33,316 nt of DNA from Ignavibacteriota bacterium (GTDB lineage: Bacteria > Bacteroidota > Ignavibacteria > UBA10030 > UBA6906): positions 1 through 33,316 of the forward strand of contig PMJR01000131.1 of the NCBI GenBank assembly GCA_003158475.1, read 5' to 3'. This document shows positions 17,270 through 25,557 of the stretch, piece after piece (the first letter of the stretch is position 1; each line of letters starts with the position of its first letter). The notes below the pieces were generated by a model that was not told where the DNA came from, searched no databases, and saw nothing but the letters and a program-made list of their open reading frames with translations. Both the position numbers and the translations under genes were made by a program.

Positions 17270-19194
17270 TACACGGGCCCCGGCTGACCCGCCATCAGCA
17301 CTTTGAGCTCCTTTAGCTTCTTTCGGCCGTTCTCGTTCCCCGGGTTGAGCTCTACAGAGCGAGTAAAATTCCGGACCGCATGGACGTACTGGTGGTCAGC
17401 CATCAACGCCTCGGCGAGACTGTCGTACACGTTGAACGATCCGGGAAAAGCTTCGACGTTCATCCGGAAAAGCGTTATGGCCTCCTTCACCTGTTTGCGA
17501 TTCAGGTACGCGTATCCCAGCGAGTTCATCTGTCGTTCTGTGAATAATACGGCTCCCGGATCCCGGCTCCGTTGCATGGAATAATATTCCGCCGCCCGAT
17601 CCACCCCCCCGCGCCGAAGGACATCCTCGAAGCCCGGATCCATTTTCTGCAGGACCATCCAGTACTTCCGCAAATCAAACCTCGGATTCGTGCAATAGTA
17701 AATCGAGTTGTTGTTCTCATCAGGCATGCAATGCGGATCGGTGAACACCGCCTTCAGCTCCACATGTTCAAACACAGACTGCAGCTGGGAATACGATACC
17801 CCGATCGCGACACACCGTCCCGGGAACGTCTGTCGGCGGAGACCCTCGAAATAATACCAGCCGTCCCCCGAAATCGGCTCGGGCAAGGAAAACTCTTCGC
17901 CATACACGTGCAGGGCTGAAGCTTCCCCCCAGTTTCCCGCCGTAACACCGACAGGATCGGGGGACGTGTTCTGTTCCCCGTGGTACACCGCGGCGACATC
18001 CCGTGCCATCTCCTCCCAGCCGAACCGATCGGCCACATGCTGGGGGAGGTCGGTGATGCGCCGATCCTCCGTCTTCACACCCGCATTGACGCCGAGCGGC
18101 TGAAGGTACCGGATAAGGGTGCCGACGGGAAGGAGGGGAACCGCAAACGGGAGTGCCGGCAAGCTTAACAGCACGTATGTCACCGGAAGGACGATCTTCA
18201 ACGTAACGCGGGGCGGTTCCGCACCCGAACGCCTGTCGAACCATTGTTCGATCCATACGGATCCGGCGGCGACAAGCACGCTGTAGATCGGCATCATAAA
18301 ATAGAACTGCCCGCCGAGGAAAAACAACGTCACGCACAGAATAGCATAGGCAAAACCGAAGAAGCGATACATGGACCACTGTCTTGCGAAAAGGAGCAAC
18401 ACAAGCCCGAGCATCCAGACGGGCAAGAGGGCAAGGTTGTTGGGCAGGATCTGATTCCACAGAAAATCGAGGACCGGCGATGCATGGGTCGCCCGTCCCG
18501 AGTAGGTTGTTGCGTAGGAAAGAAAATACCAGCCGTGCGTCCATTGCCAGATCACATAGGGGAAGGCGCAGAGGAGCGAAATGCCGGCGCCCAACCAGAT
18601 CCACGGGCGGGCATACCACGCTCTTTCGCGGATCATCCAGAGCGATATGAATATCGCGAACCCGAGAAAAAGGATAGTCAGCTTTGTCAGCATGCCGATT
18701 CCCAGCAGAGCACCGACGACAAGCCACAGGCGCTGGTCCGAACCTTTGAGCATCTTCACAATGCAGTACAACACTGCTGCCCAGACGACAAAACTCGGAT
18801 CGTCATAGGAGTAGAGTGATCCAAAAATGGTAAGCCCGGACAGCATAAGAAATGTCCCGGTCAGGACCATCGCATATCGCTTCCCGCCGAACTCCTTTGC
18901 GATCAGGCAGCCGAATACAATTACCATTGAGCCGCACGCGGACGCGGCGAGATGCACAACTTTGATCGAATGGCCGAAGAGGATGAGAAAGAACTTCAGG
19001 TACAGGGGTGCCCCGGGAGGCATGTCGAGATTGGAGAACGACAACCCGTCGGCGATCGCAACATAATACATCTCATCCCGGTGATAGCCATACTCGGGGA
19101 GGAGCAGGTGAAAAATGACGTTTGCGAATGCGAAACACGCAATGATCAATACTTCCGGTGTGAGGCGGAATCGGCCGAGTCGCTGTGACATCAT
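17266..19194 (-). CDS. GT39/ArnT-like membrane glycosyltransferase with C-terminal TPRs
   Basis: The 642-residue protein is a PMT_2 (GT39/GT83-type) integral membrane transferase. The first extracytoplasmic loop has the catalytic-type motif YGYHRDEMYY (Asp40/Glu41) and the NLDMPPGAPL element (from Asn56). About ten hydrophobic helices follow to about residue 370, then a soluble extracytoplasmic region. The last 80 residues (560-621) form two tetratricopeptide repeats (GYAYLNRKQVKEAITLF..., YDSLAEALMADHQYVHAVRNFTRSVELNPG). The family uses polyprenyl-phosphate sugars to modify lipid A, proteins or glycans; acceptor unknown. The TPR tail is not usual for ArnT and may bind the acceptor. The ATG at 19194 (a second ATG follows) lacks a strong ribosome site. 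Confidence 0.87.
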   Translation of the reverse strand: MMSQRLGRFRLTPEVLIIACFAFANVIFHLLLPEYGYHRDEMYYVAIADGLSFSNLDMPPGAPLYLKFFLILFGHSIKVVHLAASACGSMVIVFGCLIAKEFGGKRYAMVLTGTFLMLSGLTIFGSLYSYDDPSFVVWAAVLYCIVKMLKGSDQRLWLVVGALLGIGMLTKLTILFLGFAIFISLWMIRERAWYARPWIWLGAGISLLCAFPYVIWQWTHGWYFLSYATTYSGRATHASPVLDFLWNQILPNNLALLPVWMLGLVLLLFARQWSMYRFFGFAYAILCVTLFFLGGQFYFMMPIYSVLVAAGSVWIEQWFDRRSGAEPPRVTLKIVLPVTYVLLSLPALPFAVPLLPVGTLIRYLQPLGVNAGVKTEDRRITDLPQHVADRFGWEEMARDVAAVYHGEQNTSPDPVGVTAGNWGEASALHVYGEEFSLPEPISGDGWYYFEGLRRQTFPGRCVAIGVSYSQLQSVFEHVELKAVFTDPHCMPDENNNSIYYCTNPRFDLRKYWMVLQKMDPGFEDVLRRGGVDRAAEYYSMQRSRDPGAVLFTERQMNSLGYAYLNRKQVKEAITLFRMNVEAFPGSFNVYDSLAEALMADHQYVHAVRNFTRSVELNPGNENGRKKLKELKVLMAGQPGPVY

Positions 19195-19268
19195 TTCCGG
19201 GGACTGTGGGTGATAATCGGACTCTTGTACTATACGGATTTTTGCACGGAAGGATTCACCCGCTCAAC

Positions 19269-19305
19269 GGTGCGCCTCAGGATCATGTTGCGCACCGGAT
19301 GAGGC
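19269..19305. other. Interlocking dyads (possible pseudoknot) upstream of the GT39 gene
   Basis: GGTGCGC (19269-19275) pairs with GCGCACC (19290-19296), and GCCTCA (19274-19279) pairs with TGAGGC (19300-19305). The two pairings interleave, sharing two bases, so they are alternatives or a pseudoknot. The region lies between the GT39 start and the terminator of the DUF3160 gene. It may be chance. Confidence 0.25.
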
Positions 19306-19310
19306 AAGAC

Positions 19311-19344
19311 AAAAAAGCTTCTCCACCCTGCCAGATGAAGAAGC
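19311..19344 (-). terminator. Intrinsic terminator of the DUF3160 gene
   Basis: On the minus strand GCTTCT and AGAAGC (plus 19339-19344 and 19317-19322) form a 6-bp stem with a 16-base loop, followed at once by a T-run (plus 19311-19316). It lies about 110 bases after the stop codon at 19454. The long loop is unusual but the T-run is clear. Confidence 0.6.
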
Positions 19345-19453
19345 CGCTTTGGTGAACAACTGTATGTGCCAAGATACAGCGAAATCAAACCGAAATCACA
19401 CTGATGACTGAACGCTCAGGTTCGCACCGACTTTGCACCACGTGGCCCTGCGC

Positions 19454-21985
19454 TCACTTCAAAAGGAGCATCCGCTTTGTCTCGATAGAGCTTCCCGCCT
19501 GCAGCCTGTAGAAGTACACGCCGCTTGAGAGCCCCGCGCCGTCGAAATTCACCTGATGGTATCCCGGTTCCTGGGTTTCCCGGACAAGAAGAGTGATTCT
19601 CTGACCGAGAGTATTGTAAATCGTCACGGTCACCTCCGACCGGGCGGGCAGAGCATACCGGATCAATGTGGCGGGATTGAACGGATTGGGATAGTTCTGA
19701 AACAGCACAGGATCCCGGGGAAGGGCAGCGTGATAGTCCGTCTGTATGCCGGTCAGAAGCGACCCCCCCGGTCCCCGCGAATTGCCTGTGCTGTCGGCCA
19801 GGTACAGGTTCACGAATGACGGCCGTGATGATGCATTAAGCGCATACGACGTGCTCCACTCCTCATCGGTGAGCCGGAGGAAGTTGCCCGTGACGTGTTC
19901 TCCGTAGCTCATCACCGGGCCGACGTACGCCGCCCCACACCCGCCCGACGCTGTAACAGTCACGACTCCCATGTTAATGGGTCCCGTGCCGACATGAAGT
20001 ACCCATCCGACCATATTCCCCATCGCATCGGACGGGCATGTGTGAACATCCGCGACAACGTAATCCGTTTTGTAGAAACCGTTCGTCTCGTAGTACAGAT
20101 TGCAGTACCAGCCTGAGGGGGCCGGCACGCATCCTCCTGATCCCATGTACAACATATGCTGGAGAAACAGGTTCTCATTGCTGCTCAGGGGAGTCGCGCT
20201 CAGCTCTTTTCGCGCTATGGAGCCGAGCGTGTCAGCGACGGCGTCGAGCTTAGAGAAATACCAGGAAAGCGCATTCTGGGGGGCCTGAACAGACAGGAGC
20301 GGAACGAGCCGGTTCATCCCAAGCTGCGCAAATGCCCGCACGGCGTCGTAGAACGCCGGAATCGGCTCAACGTAGCCGTGGGGGAACGAACAGCTAGCGA
20401 CAACGGTGTAGGACTGCTTTGCGTAAAGCAAATTGTCGTGGCGGAGCTCGGCCCAGGAGGCAAGCTGCGTGTTCATTTTTTCCTGCCACCAGGATGCGGT
20501 GGTCATGAAACCGGGAAGCACGGAGCGGTCCGCCGGGGGATTGCACGCACGGATCATCTCCAGCCAGGCATTGAAGAGGGAACTATTCCAGAAGGATGCA
20601 TCGTATCCATCGATAAGATACCGGAGGGATGCGAGGTTCGTCCCATAATGATACGTCTCCAGCTCCGGAACAAGGAGCTGGGCGGCCGCGTCGTTTCCCA
20701 GCGCGAACAGAACGTCAAGCGGCGAGGGGAGTGCCCGCCACACGGCGTGCCCCTGATAGCTGATCCTGTCGAAGACGACGTCCCCGGTGACGTACGAATC
20801 GACGACGAACCGCTGCCCCAGGAGCAACACGGCAGAAGCAGGCTTTACACTGTCGGGCTTCGTCGGGTCTGAGCTTGCCAGAATCTGTGAGTTGATCCGC
20901 TGAAATGCGAAAGGCTGATTCTTCAGTGTGTCCTGCAACGCCGCAAGAAGGAGCGAATCAAGCAACTGACTCGCACTACCAATCTGTCCCCTCTGCAACA
21001 GGGATTTCATGTTCGGGAGTGTAACATTGTCCGACTCTCCCACGAACATCCGGATAACAGCATCGATCTCTTCCAGACGGGGAAACGCGGCGGCGCGATC
21101 CAGGGCTTCCACAAGCAATGCTGCATCGATCGTCTGCCGCTGGACGTCTGATGCTTTTTGCCCCGGGTTCACGTTCGCCGGTCCCAGCAGGTACAATTCC
21201 GTCTTCCCGAGCCACATCATAGATTGAAAGTACCGCCCCAGAACGGCGGACTGTGTGTAGTGACCCCGGACCGTGAACTGGCTGAAATCGATGAACCGGG
21301 CGGTCGAGGAGAAAAGCGGATACATGACAGGCTGCTGCAGCGTGATAAAATTTTCCAGCGTGCTTACCGTCGATGCGTCTTCGGGAAAACACGGGACAGC
21401 CGATCCCTTCAGCATCGCGTATGCGACCGTAAGATACACGTCAAGATCATGTATCATCGGCGCCATCGCCGTGTCCGGAGCATACGCGGCGCCTAGTGCG
21501 GGCAACTGGGCCCTGAGTGCGGAGAGGAGCGAATCGAGTCTCGGAATGAGGAACTGGTTCTCCGCTTCCATCAGTATCGCGTCGTAAGAAGCGTGGATTG
21601 CATGCAGTATTGCATCCGACGATACGAAGACGGGCAGGTCATGCGTGTAGATGTCCAGGAGCGCGTTTGCAAAAGACGGGAACCTGAGGCGATCGGCGAC
21701 GACGAATCCGTGATCCGCGAGCAACGACAATTCGTACGGCGTGAAGGAATAGCGGGATTGGATGCCGGGGAAGTACGTAAGTCCGTCGGGTGAGACCGGA
21801 GAGTGCTGTGCGAACGTCCCGGCAGAGTGAAGCGCCAGAAGCTGCGCGGAGCTCATATCCCTGTGCGCGGCGAGGAACGCCTCGTAGCCCTGGAGGTCGA
21901 ATGCCGGATTGTTCTGGGCGGGCGCGCATGGGACGATCAGCGCGACGAGAAGACTCAATGCGAAAACCGGGCGTAGAGAGCTCAT
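19454..21985 (-). CDS. DUF3160 protein with T9SS type A sorting domain
   Basis: The 843-residue protein has a signal peptide (1-23, ending APA) and a long DUF3160 region from about 30 to 700, recognised by 'YSFTPYELSLLADHGFVVADRLRFPSFANALLDIYTHDLPVFVSSDAILHAIHASYDAIL' in outline, 'VEALDRAAAFPRLEEID' and 'SWAELRHDNLLYAKQSY'. The last 85 residues are a T9SS type A sorting domain ([44 protein letters not shown], terminal KRMLLLK), so it should be exported across the outer membrane and released or attached at the surface. The function of DUF3160 is unknown; a mostly helical fold is expected. GGAGGAGG sits five bases before the ATG. It has its own promoter-like sequence (22024-22052) and a downstream terminator, so it appears monocistronic. 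Confidence 0.9.
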   Translation of the reverse strand: MSSLRPVFALSLLVALIVPCAPAQNNPAFDLQGYEAFLAAHRDMSSAQLLALHSAGTFAQHSPVSPDGLTYFPGIQSRYSFTPYELSLLADHGFVVADRLRFPSFANALLDIYTHDLPVFVSSDAILHAIHASYDAILMEAENQFLIPRLDSLLSALRAQLPALGAAYAPDTAMAPMIHDLDVYLTVAYAMLKGSAVPCFPEDASTVSTLENFITLQQPVMYPLFSSTARFIDFSQFTVRGHYTQSAVLGRYFQSMMWLGKTELYLLGPANVNPGQKASDVQRQTIDAALLVEALDRAAAFPRLEEIDAVIRMFVGESDNVTLPNMKSLLQRGQIGSASQLLDSLLLAALQDTLKNQPFAFQRINSQILASSDPTKPDSVKPASAVLLLGQRFVVDSYVTGDVVFDRISYQGHAVWRALPSPLDVLFALGNDAAAQLLVPELETYHYGTNLASLRYLIDGYDASFWNSSLFNAWLEMIRACNPPADRSVLPGFMTTASWWQEKMNTQLASWAELRHDNLLYAKQSYTVVASCSFPHGYVEPIPAFYDAVRAFAQLGMNRLVPLLSVQAPQNALSWYFSKLDAVADTLGSIARKELSATPLSSNENLFLQHMLYMGSGGCVPAPSGWYCNLYYETNGFYKTDYVVADVHTCPSDAMGNMVGWVLHVGTGPINMGVVTVTASGGCGAAYVGPVMSYGEHVTGNFLRLTDEEWSTSYALNASSRPSFVNLYLADSTGNSRGPGGSLLTGIQTDYHAALPRDPVLFQNYPNPFNPATLIRYALPARSEVTVTIYNTLGQRITLLVRETQEPGYHQVNFDGAGLSSGVYFYRLQAGSSIETKRMLLLK

Positions 21986-22023
21986 GGTGACCTCCTCCGC
22001 ATTCGAACAATGTCTACTATTGA

Positions 22024-22052
22024 AAGCTACATCAAACGCCAGGCTCTGTCAA
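22024..22052 (-). promoter_or_regulatory. Sigma70-like promoter for the DUF3160 gene
   Basis: Read on the minus strand: TTGACA (plus 22047-22052), 17-base spacer, TAGCTT (plus 22024-22029). The -35 is perfect, the -10 matches three of six. The start would lie near 22017, giving a leader of about 30 bases that includes the ribosome site. Confidence 0.4.
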
Positions 22053-22129
22053 CAGCAGCCGCTGTTCTTTTATCTGTAAATTTGCTTATTTTCAATCAGG
22101 AAAATTTCACTCACATTCGGACAGGTCAC

Positions 22130-23290
22130 ATGGACCGTGCAGCGTTCGGCTCCATGATCGCGCTCTTCCTCCTCTGGCCCTCTTTTCCTGCGTGCAAGGG
22201 GGGGACGAACGACAATCCCGCCGGCACGCTGGAGCTCGAATCAGCGTTTCCTCGCCTGACATTCGTCCGCCCTCTCGCCCTCGAGTCCCCTCCCGACAGC
22301 ACACACCGGCTGTTCGTCGTCGAGCAAGCGGGCCGGATATTTGTCTTCCCGAACGACAGGAATGTGAAACAGGCAAAGCTGTTCCTCGACATACGAAAGA
22401 TCGTGTACAGCGAGGGGAACGAGGAGGGATTGCTCGGGCTCGCATTCCATCCGGCGTACAGGACGAACGGATACTTCTATCTGAATTACAACGCTTCCAA
22501 TCCGGTCCGATCCATCATCGTACGCTACCGTGCATCCTCCACCGACCCGGATGCAGCCGATCCCTCGAGCAGACTGGTACTCCTGGAATATGAACAGCCG
22601 TATTCAAATCACAAGGGGGGACAACTCGCGTTCGGGCCGGACGGCTATCTCTACATCGGGACCGGGGATGGCGGATCGGCGGGAGACCCGCACGGGAACG
22701 CCCAGAAGACAACGACGCTGCTCGGAAAGATACTCCGCATCGACGTGAACAATCCGGGCGTAGGAAGGAACTACGGAATACCGGCGGATAACCCGTTCAT
22801 CGGGACCGCTTCGCGCCCGGAAATATTCGCGTTCGGACTCCGCAACCCGTGGAGGTTCAGCTTCGATCCGCCCACCGGCCGGCTGTGGGTGGCAGACGTC
22901 GGCCAGGACGCGATCGAAGAGGTGGATATAGTCGAAAAGGGAAGAAACTACGGATGGAACATCATGGAGGGGACGTCCTGCTTCAAGCCCTCCTCACATT
23001 GCGACACGACCGGCCTTGTCCCCCCCGTCTGGGAATATACGCATGACGTGGGGGTCTGCATCATCGGGGGATACGTGTACCACGGAGCGAGGCGACCTGA
23101 TCTGGAGGGGACGTACATCTGCGCGGACTACGGGAGCGGGCGGATATGGTCGCTCCGGCGCGCCGCCGGCGGGCAGGTTGCCGCGCGCGAGATGGCGTAC
23201 ACGCACCTCCCGATCGTCTCGTTCGGGGTGGACGACACACAGGAACTCTACCTCTGTTCGTTCGAAGGGAAGATCTACCGGTTGAAATGA
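22130..23290 (+). CDS. PQQ-dependent sugar dehydrogenase-like lipoprotein (GSDH family)
   Basis: From the ATG at 22130 the protein has 386 residues, with a short signal ending in a lipobox-like FPAC, so it is probably an envelope lipoprotein. The remainder is a six-bladed propeller of the glucose/sorbosone dehydrogenase family: EEGLLGLAFHPAYRTNGYFYLNY, NHKGGQLAFGPDGYLYIGTGDGGSAGDPHGNAQ, LLGKILRIDV, FGLRNPWRFSFD, LWVADVGQDAIEEV and GRNYGWNIMEG. Members oxidise soluble sugars with PQQ; sequence alone does not prove activity or PQQ supply, and no pqq genes are here. An in-frame ATG at 22010 would put 40 residues before the signal, so I prefer 22130 although its ribosome site (AGG) is weak. The 3' end overlaps the convergent FHA-SLT gene by 16 bases. 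Confidence 0.87.
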   Translation: MDRAAFGSMIALFLLWPSFPACKGGTNDNPAGTLELESAFPRLTFVRPLALESPPDSTHRLFVVEQAGRIFVFPNDRNVKQAKLFLDIRKIVYSEGNEEGLLGLAFHPAYRTNGYFYLNYNASNPVRSIIVRYRASSTDPDAADPSSRLVLLEYEQPYSNHKGGQLAFGPDGYLYIGTGDGGSAGDPHGNAQKTTTLLGKILRIDVNNPGVGRNYGIPADNPFIGTASRPEIFAFGLRNPWRFSFDPPTGRLWVADVGQDAIEEVDIVEKGRNYGWNIMEGTSCFKPSSHCDTTGLVPPVWEYTHDVGVCIIGGYVYHGARRPDLEGTYICADYGSGRIWSLRRAAGGQVAAREMAYTHLPIVSFGVDDTQELYLCSFEGKIYRLK

Positions 23291-24840
23291 TCGTCAGAGG
23301 GAGGAGAGATTCGCCCCCCGGGGAGAACGGTGTCCGCACCGGCGCGGGTCGAGTCGGCACCGCCGGTGCCGAGCGGATTGTCAAAGTCGAACCCAAAGAG
23401 CCGCGGGTTTTCTCCTATGACCGCGGCGGAGACGATGTAGAAGACGTAGTTGTACGTCTCGTCGGGAAGAGTGTTCCGGCCGAGGAGATTCCAGAAATTC
23501 CTCTGTCGGGGGGTCTCCGGCATTGCGCTCAACATTTCGCGAATTCTGTTTTCGTCCCAGTTGTAGCATGCCATGACGAGCAGGCCCGAAGCCTGTGCTT
23601 CCGTGTCGTACAGATCCCTGAGGTAGTGCGCCGCCGCCTGAGTCGATTTCCTGAGGTTGTGCCTTTCATCGTGCGGGTCGGCTCTCCTCAGGTCGATCAG
23701 GGGACCCGTCTGCAGACCGTACTTCCACGCTGTCATCGGAATGAACTGCCACATCCCCTTGGCAATGCCGGACCGGGTTTGGGGGCCGCACTGGGACGTG
23801 TCGAGGCCGCTCTCCTGAAGCGCGAGGTAAAAGAACTGCGGGGGGAGATCATAGGAAAGGAACGTGCTTGAGATCATCGGGGCCAGGTTGTCGCGTTCCG
23901 ACCGCTCGATGGCCTTTATGAACCGGTGCCCTCTCTGCCAGAAGCGGATGTACTCTTTCACCTTCCCGAGAAACCCGGCGGGCATGCTGACGTCGCACTC
24001 CCCGAACCGCCGCGCCACACGGTAAATGAGCCAGTCCTCCGGGGAAAGTTTCTCGCGGGATATGCCGAGCTCATCGAGGAAATCGACGTATTTCGCCTGG
24101 AGCTCCTGTTGTTCCTTTTGCTTCTCCCGGAATTCCTCCCTGAACTTCTCGTCCTTCGTTTTTTCGACTTCGATGCGGAGTTTCGCGAGCTGCAACTCCA
24201 GCGACTTGGTGGCATAGAAGACTTCCGCCGCCGTCGCGTGGAGCTTTTGAAGCTGTTCGATGCGGGCCCGGTAACCGACGATCGCGAGAACCGCGAGGAG
24301 GAGAAGCGACATGACCGCCCCGAGTGCAACCCAGTACCGCACCCTGTAGCGGCGGCGGACAGTCCTGAATGCTTCCCGGATAAGAATAGTCCGGTCGCCG
24401 ACTTTCCCTCCCGTTGACCCCTCGAAGTAACGCCGGATGACCTGTGTCCTTCCGATGCCCGGCTCCGGCCTGTGAGGGGAGAGCTCCCCGGCATGCACTT
24501 CCAGATCGAACACAAGCACCGGTCCCTTGCGCCCGAGACGGACCTCTTTTCCCACCGGAAGGGGGATCTTACCCGTGATCAGCCTTCCCCCGACGAAAAT
24601 ACCGTTCGTACTACCGAGGTCTTCCAGCCACCACTCATCCTGATCCCACGCGACGGAGGCGTGACGGGAGCTCACGTTTTCGTCCGTAAACTGAACGCCG
24701 CATCCGTCAGCGCGACCCAGCGCGAACGCGGATGTAAACGTACGCTGGCGCGTCAGAAGATTCCCCTTCTTGATGCGGAGGTGGACGGGATATGCACCCG
24801 CGGTCGGTACGTCAGCCGGATTCAGATCCGATGGATTCAT
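23275..24840 (-). CDS. FHA domain - TM - coiled coil - lytic transglycosylase fusion
   Basis: From the ATG at 24840 (AGAGGG just upstream) the protein has 521 residues. An FHA phosphothreonine-binding domain spans about 18-115 with Gly42-Arg43, Ser58-Arg59-His60 and STNG (77-80). A basic juxtamembrane stretch leads to one membrane helix (169-190), a coiled coil (about 192-260) and a lytic transglycosylase SLT domain (about 320-480) with catalytic Glu343 in LALQESGLD, AKGMWQFIPMTAWKYGL and AAHYLRDLY. Topology: FHA in the cytoplasm, transglycosylase in the periplasm, where it would cut peptidoglycan to 1,6-anhydromuropeptides. The arrangement suggests wall cutting controlled by Ser/Thr phosphorylation inside. 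A clear promoter at 24932-24960 excludes the longer TTG-started frame beginning at 24960. Confidence 0.9.
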   Translation of the reverse strand: MNPSDLNPADVPTAGAYPVHLRIKKGNLLTRQRTFTSAFALGRADGCGVQFTDENVSSRHASVAWDQDEWWLEDLGSTNGIFVGGRLITGKIPLPVGKEVRLGRKGPVLVFDLEVHAGELSPHRPEPGIGRTQVIRRYFEGSTGGKVGDRTILIREAFRTVRRRYRVRYWVALGAVMSLLLLAVLAIVGYRARIEQLQKLHATAAEVFYATKSLELQLAKLRIEVEKTKDEKFREEFREKQKEQQELQAKYVDFLDELGISREKLSPEDWLIYRVARRFGECDVSMPAGFLGKVKEYIRFWQRGHRFIKAIERSERDNLAPMISSTFLSYDLPPQFFYLALQESGLDTSQCGPQTRSGIAKGMWQFIPMTAWKYGLQTGPLIDLRRADPHDERHNLRKSTQAAAHYLRDLYDTEAQASGLLVMACYNWDENRIREMLSAMPETPRQRNFWNLLGRNTLPDETYNYVFYIVSAAVIGENPRLFGFDFDNPLGTGGADSTRAGADTVLPGGRISPPSDDHFNR

Positions 24841-24931
24841 GCCCTCTGTGGATACAGGGATACAGGAACGCAGGAGCTCGTGGCGCTTCTGGCGACAAAC
24901 GACGACAGGGTTTGTTGCCGATGACTGGGGA

Positions 24932-24960
24932 ATAATAGGGGTTGGCGGGGAGACAGTCAA
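24932..24960 (-). promoter_or_regulatory. Sigma70-like promoter for the FHA-transglycosylase gene
   Basis: On the minus strand: TTGACT (plus 24955-24960), exactly 17 bases, TATTAT (plus 24932-24937). Each hexamer is one mismatch from consensus. Predicted start is near 24925, leaving a leader of about 85 bases before the ATG at 24840. The -35 touches the hairpin at 24961-24981. Confidence 0.6.
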
Positions 24961-24981
24961 CCGCCCCTCATGGAGGGGCGG
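24961..24981. terminator. 9-bp GC hairpin between two minus-strand genes
   Basis: CCGCCCCTC (24961-24969) pairs perfectly with GAGGGGCGG (24973-24981) around a three-base loop. It follows the stop at 25060 by 78 bases and directly precedes the FHA-SLT promoter, a position that fits a terminator insulating the two genes. No T-run follows. Confidence 0.4.
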
Positions 24982-25059
24982 GGAGAAAAACGGGGGAACC
25001 CGAAGGGGTGGTTGCCTGAGAGTATCCCGGACACCCTTTCAGTGCTTGTCCCCCAATTT

Positions 25060-25491
25060 CTACTCCGAGGCGCGTGTAAGGAGGAATTTCTTCGCGAGCT
25101 GGTCCGCGGCTACCTTGAAGGCGGTTTCGTGATTGTACGGAGTGAACACCGAGGTGTCGTCCAGCCTCGTGCCGTACGAAAGATACATCACGGCCAGGCT
25201 TGCCTTGTACGCGATCGTTGAATCCGTGCTGCTCCGGGCCACGTCGCTCAGGCTGTGAACGAGCCGGGTGTATTCACGGTCCGGGAAGAAGCTCTTGTAC
25301 TCGACCAGGTTGTAGATCGTCGATTCGACGATCCCCGGGACATCACTGCGCAGCGATACGTCAAATGCCCTCATGAGCTTCTGAAAGTCATACTTCGCAT
25401 AACGGGCTTCATCGGGTTGAGCATGGGCCGTCAAAGCGACGCATAGTGCAACGGCGAGTGCGGCTATTCCCAGGACGGTGCGTGATTTCAT
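25060..25491 (-). CDS. Small secreted protein, helical repeat-like, function unknown
   Basis: From the ATG at 25491 (GGGGAG three bases upstream) the protein has 143 residues: a signal peptide with likely cleavage after LTAHA, and a mature helical part (RYAKYDFQKLMRAFDVSLRS, GIVESTIYNLVEYKSFFP, YTRLVHSLSDVARS, TIAYKASLAVMYLSYG, FKVAADQLAKKF) that reads like stacked short helices of a HEAT-like type. No family recognised. It should be periplasmic. A start four codons upstream (25503) is possible but lies in the ribosome site. A sigma54-like element lies about 50 bases upstream, suggesting stress or nutrient control. Confidence 0.75.
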   Translation of the reverse strand: MKSRTVLGIAALAVALCVALTAHAQPDEARYAKYDFQKLMRAFDVSLRSDVPGIVESTIYNLVEYKSFFPDREYTRLVHSLSDVARSSTDSTIAYKASLAVMYLSYGTRLDDTSVFTPYNHETAFKVAADQLAKKFLLTRASE

Positions 25492-25541
25492 TGTCTCCCC
25501 CATCAGTGTTGTGATTGTTCAATCTCTCTGGGGGAACCTAT

Positions 25542-25557
25542 TGCGAAATCAGTGCCA
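25542..25557 (-). promoter_or_regulatory. Candidate sigma54 promoter of the 25060-25491 gene
   Basis: On the minus strand TGGCAC-N5-TCGCA (plus 25557 to 25542) differs from the -24/-12 consensus TGGCAC-N5-TTGCA by one base and keeps the GG-N10-GC spacing. The start would be near 25531, about 40 bases before the ATG at 25491. No sigma54 activator gene is in the window. Confidence 0.35.

Noticed and set aside
22060-22090. TAAATTTG, resembling the Bacteroidetes -7 element TAnnTTTG, upstream of the sugar dehydrogenase gene
   Set aside because: No matching -33 TTTG at the proper distance, while canonical TTGACN-N17-TANNNT pairs were found at other genes in the window.
24841-24960. N-terminal extension of the FHA-transglycosylase from a TTG at 24960
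   Set aside because: The codon lies inside the -35 of a near-consensus promoter, so it would not be in the mRNA; the FHA domain is complete from the ATG at 24840.
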